In this document: piece by piece, positions 13,114 to 13,638 of the stretch
How the letters are laid out: the number at the start of each line of letters is the position of its first letter
Position numbering within the stretch: the stretch's first letter is position 1
Assembly (NCBI GenBank): GCA_005800795.1
Contig: SYEN01000001.1
Location: 1-13,638, forward strand
Length of the DNA stretch: 13,638 nt
DNA from: Burkholderiales bacterium
Lineage (GTDB): Bacteria; Pseudomonadota; Gammaproteobacteria; Burkholderiales; SG8-41
Direction: 5' to 3'
The notes under the pieces: generated by a model
Database searches by the model: none
Told to the model about the DNA's origin: nothing
The model's input: the letters and a program-made list of their open reading frames with translations, nothing else
Program-made: the position numbers and the translations under genes

Positions 13114-13638
13114 CTACACCGGGGCCAATTCTTCCAAATCCCACCTTGGCCGGACCGTAAACGCCCGCGCAGCTTGTGGGGTGGCTGCCGAGCCCAGCCG
13201 CAGCCCACCCGCCAGAGCGATCATCGCGCCGTTGTCCGTACAAAGTTCCAGGGGAGGATAAAACACACGGCAACCCACGGCCGTGGTTTTTGCCGTGAGT
13301 TGTTCGCGCAGCCACTGGTTTGCACCGACGCCACCTGCTATAACTAATTGATTTAATTCAGTTTTTTTTAACGCTGCCAGTGCCTTGGCGACTAGCACGT
13401 CGACAGCGGCTGATTGAAATTCTGCGGCGAGATCGGCTTTGTCGGTATCGCTGAGTGCTTTGCCGCGCAAGGCGGTGAGTACGGCAGTTTTCAGGCCGCT
13501 AAAGCTGAAGTTGAAGTCGCCGCTATTGAGCATCGGACGAGGGAGCTTGAATTTGCCAGGCTTGCCGAGTCCGGCCAATCGGGCAATTTCTGGGCCACCG
13601 GGATAGCCCAAGCCGAGCAGCTTCGCGGTTTTGTCGAA
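13114..13638 (-). CDS. tsaD: tRNA N6-adenosine threonylcarbamoyltransferase, C-terminal half (runs off the window)
   Basis: The last 174 codons are visible, about half of the usual 340. TsaD (with TsaB and TsaE) transfers the threonylcarbamoyl group to A37 of ANN-reading tRNAs, giving t6A. Visible family blocks: FDKTAKLLGLGYPGGPEIARLA, KFKLPRPML, FNFSFSGLKTAV, DLAAEFQSAAVDVL, LVIAGGVGANQWLREQL and CTDNGAMIALAG, whose Asp is a metal ligand. The His-x3-His metal motif is upstream, outside the window. The segment KKTELNQLVI is encoded by repeat R5 (13340-13371). Its protein length matches the usual segment, as in E. coli QTGFKRLVM, so it appears to be a replacement and not an insertion. The stop is TAG at 13116. 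It is convergent with the ThDP gene. Confidence 0.95.
   Translation of the reverse strand, partial: FDKTAKLLGLGYPGGPEIARLAGLGKPGKFKLPRPMLNSGDFNFSFSGLKTAVLTALRGKALSDTDKADLAAEFQSAAVDVLVAKALAALKKTELNQLVIAGGVGANQWLREQLTAKTTAVGCRVFYPPLELCTDNGAMIALAGGLRLGSAATPQAARAFTVRPRWDLEELAPV
13266..13297 (-). repeat. Bulged inverted repeat inside tsaD
   Basis: CACGGCAA (13266-13273) pairs with TTGCCGTG (13290-13297), and the inner arms CCACGG-CCGTGG (13275-13286) form a perfect 12-base palindrome, with a 1/3-base internal loop between the two stems. It is within coding sequence; the inner arms have no loop, so a cruciform or chance is as likely as an RNA hairpin. Confidence 0.45.
13340..13371 (-). repeat. AT-rich dispersed repeat, copy R5 (inside tsaD)
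   Basis: The minus-strand core TGAATTAAATCAATTAGTTA (13361-13342) is the most diverged copy, matching R3 at 17 of 20 bases, with the A-rich left flank kept. It is read as ACT GAA TTA AAT CAA TTA GTT ATA (T-E-L-N-Q-L-V-I), in the same strand and phase as the other four copies, with TTA where the gene-end copies have TAA. Confidence 0.75.

Noticed and set aside
13087..13122. Inverted repeat CCGGTGT...ACACCGG over the tsaD stop as a tsaD terminator.
   Set aside because: The loop is 22 bases and no T-run follows on the minus strand.
1081..13371. The five AT-rich copies as a CRISPR array or integron-type attachment sites.
   Set aside because: Spacing is kilobases and irregular, copies fall inside housekeeping genes, and there are no cas genes, integrase or dyad symmetry.

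Overview
The window is a GC-rich segment of a proteobacterial chromosome, most likely a betaproteobacterium of the Burkholderiales. Three things point there: two tandem Bug/TctC-type solute receptors without their transporter; the order birA-coaX-SPOR protein-rfaE2; and the block rsmI / lpoA-yraN-SIS isomerase-BON lipoprotein, which matches the E. coli rsmI / lpoA-yraN-diaA-dolP block. Nearly all of the DNA is coding, no gene-free stretch exceeds about 160 bases, and I see no tRNA, rRNA, CRISPR array, transposase or phage gene.

Layout, left to right. 1-1006 (minus): 5' part of a secreted DUF3857/transglutaminase-like protein that runs off the left edge. 1124-3132 (minus): two Bug receptors. 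3246-5723 (plus): an overlapping operon of biotin ligase/repressor birA, type III pantothenate kinase coaX and a membrane-anchored SPOR-like protein. 5748-9194 (minus): an envelope block reading lpoA-like, yraN, phosphoheptose-isomerase-family gene, BON lipoprotein, heptose-phosphate adenylyltransferase rfaE2. 9177-10046 (plus): rsmI, divergent from and overlapping lpoA. 10102-11136 (plus): dihydroorotase pyrC. 11280-12959 (plus): a thiamine-diphosphate enzyme of the acetolactate-synthase superfamily. 13114-13638 (minus): 3' half of tsaD, convergent with it.

How the genes fit together. The birA operon links two cofactor functions (biotin transfer, first step of CoA synthesis). The minus-strand block is about the cell envelope: a peptidoglycan-synthesis activator, two ADP-heptose (LPS core) enzymes and an outer-membrane BON lipoprotein. 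The rest is housekeeping (16S rRNA methylation, pyrimidine synthesis, tRNA t6A) plus uptake receptors and a ThDP enzyme of unknown substrate.

The most unusual signal is a family of five AT-rich repeats (R1-R5; sense consensus TCAATWAAAACAAWTASTTA with AT-rich flanks) scattered through this GC-rich DNA. All five lie on the sense strand of the gene they touch and in the same codon phase (CAA TAA/TTA AAA CAA ...). Two sit just after the stop codons of the Bug genes, one supplies the stop codon of rfaE2, and two lie inside the conserved genes pyrC and tsaD. There the TAA is replaced by TTA, and flanking residues indicate that host sequence was overwritten rather than lengthened. I do not recognise this family. 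It is the best candidate here for an undescribed element.
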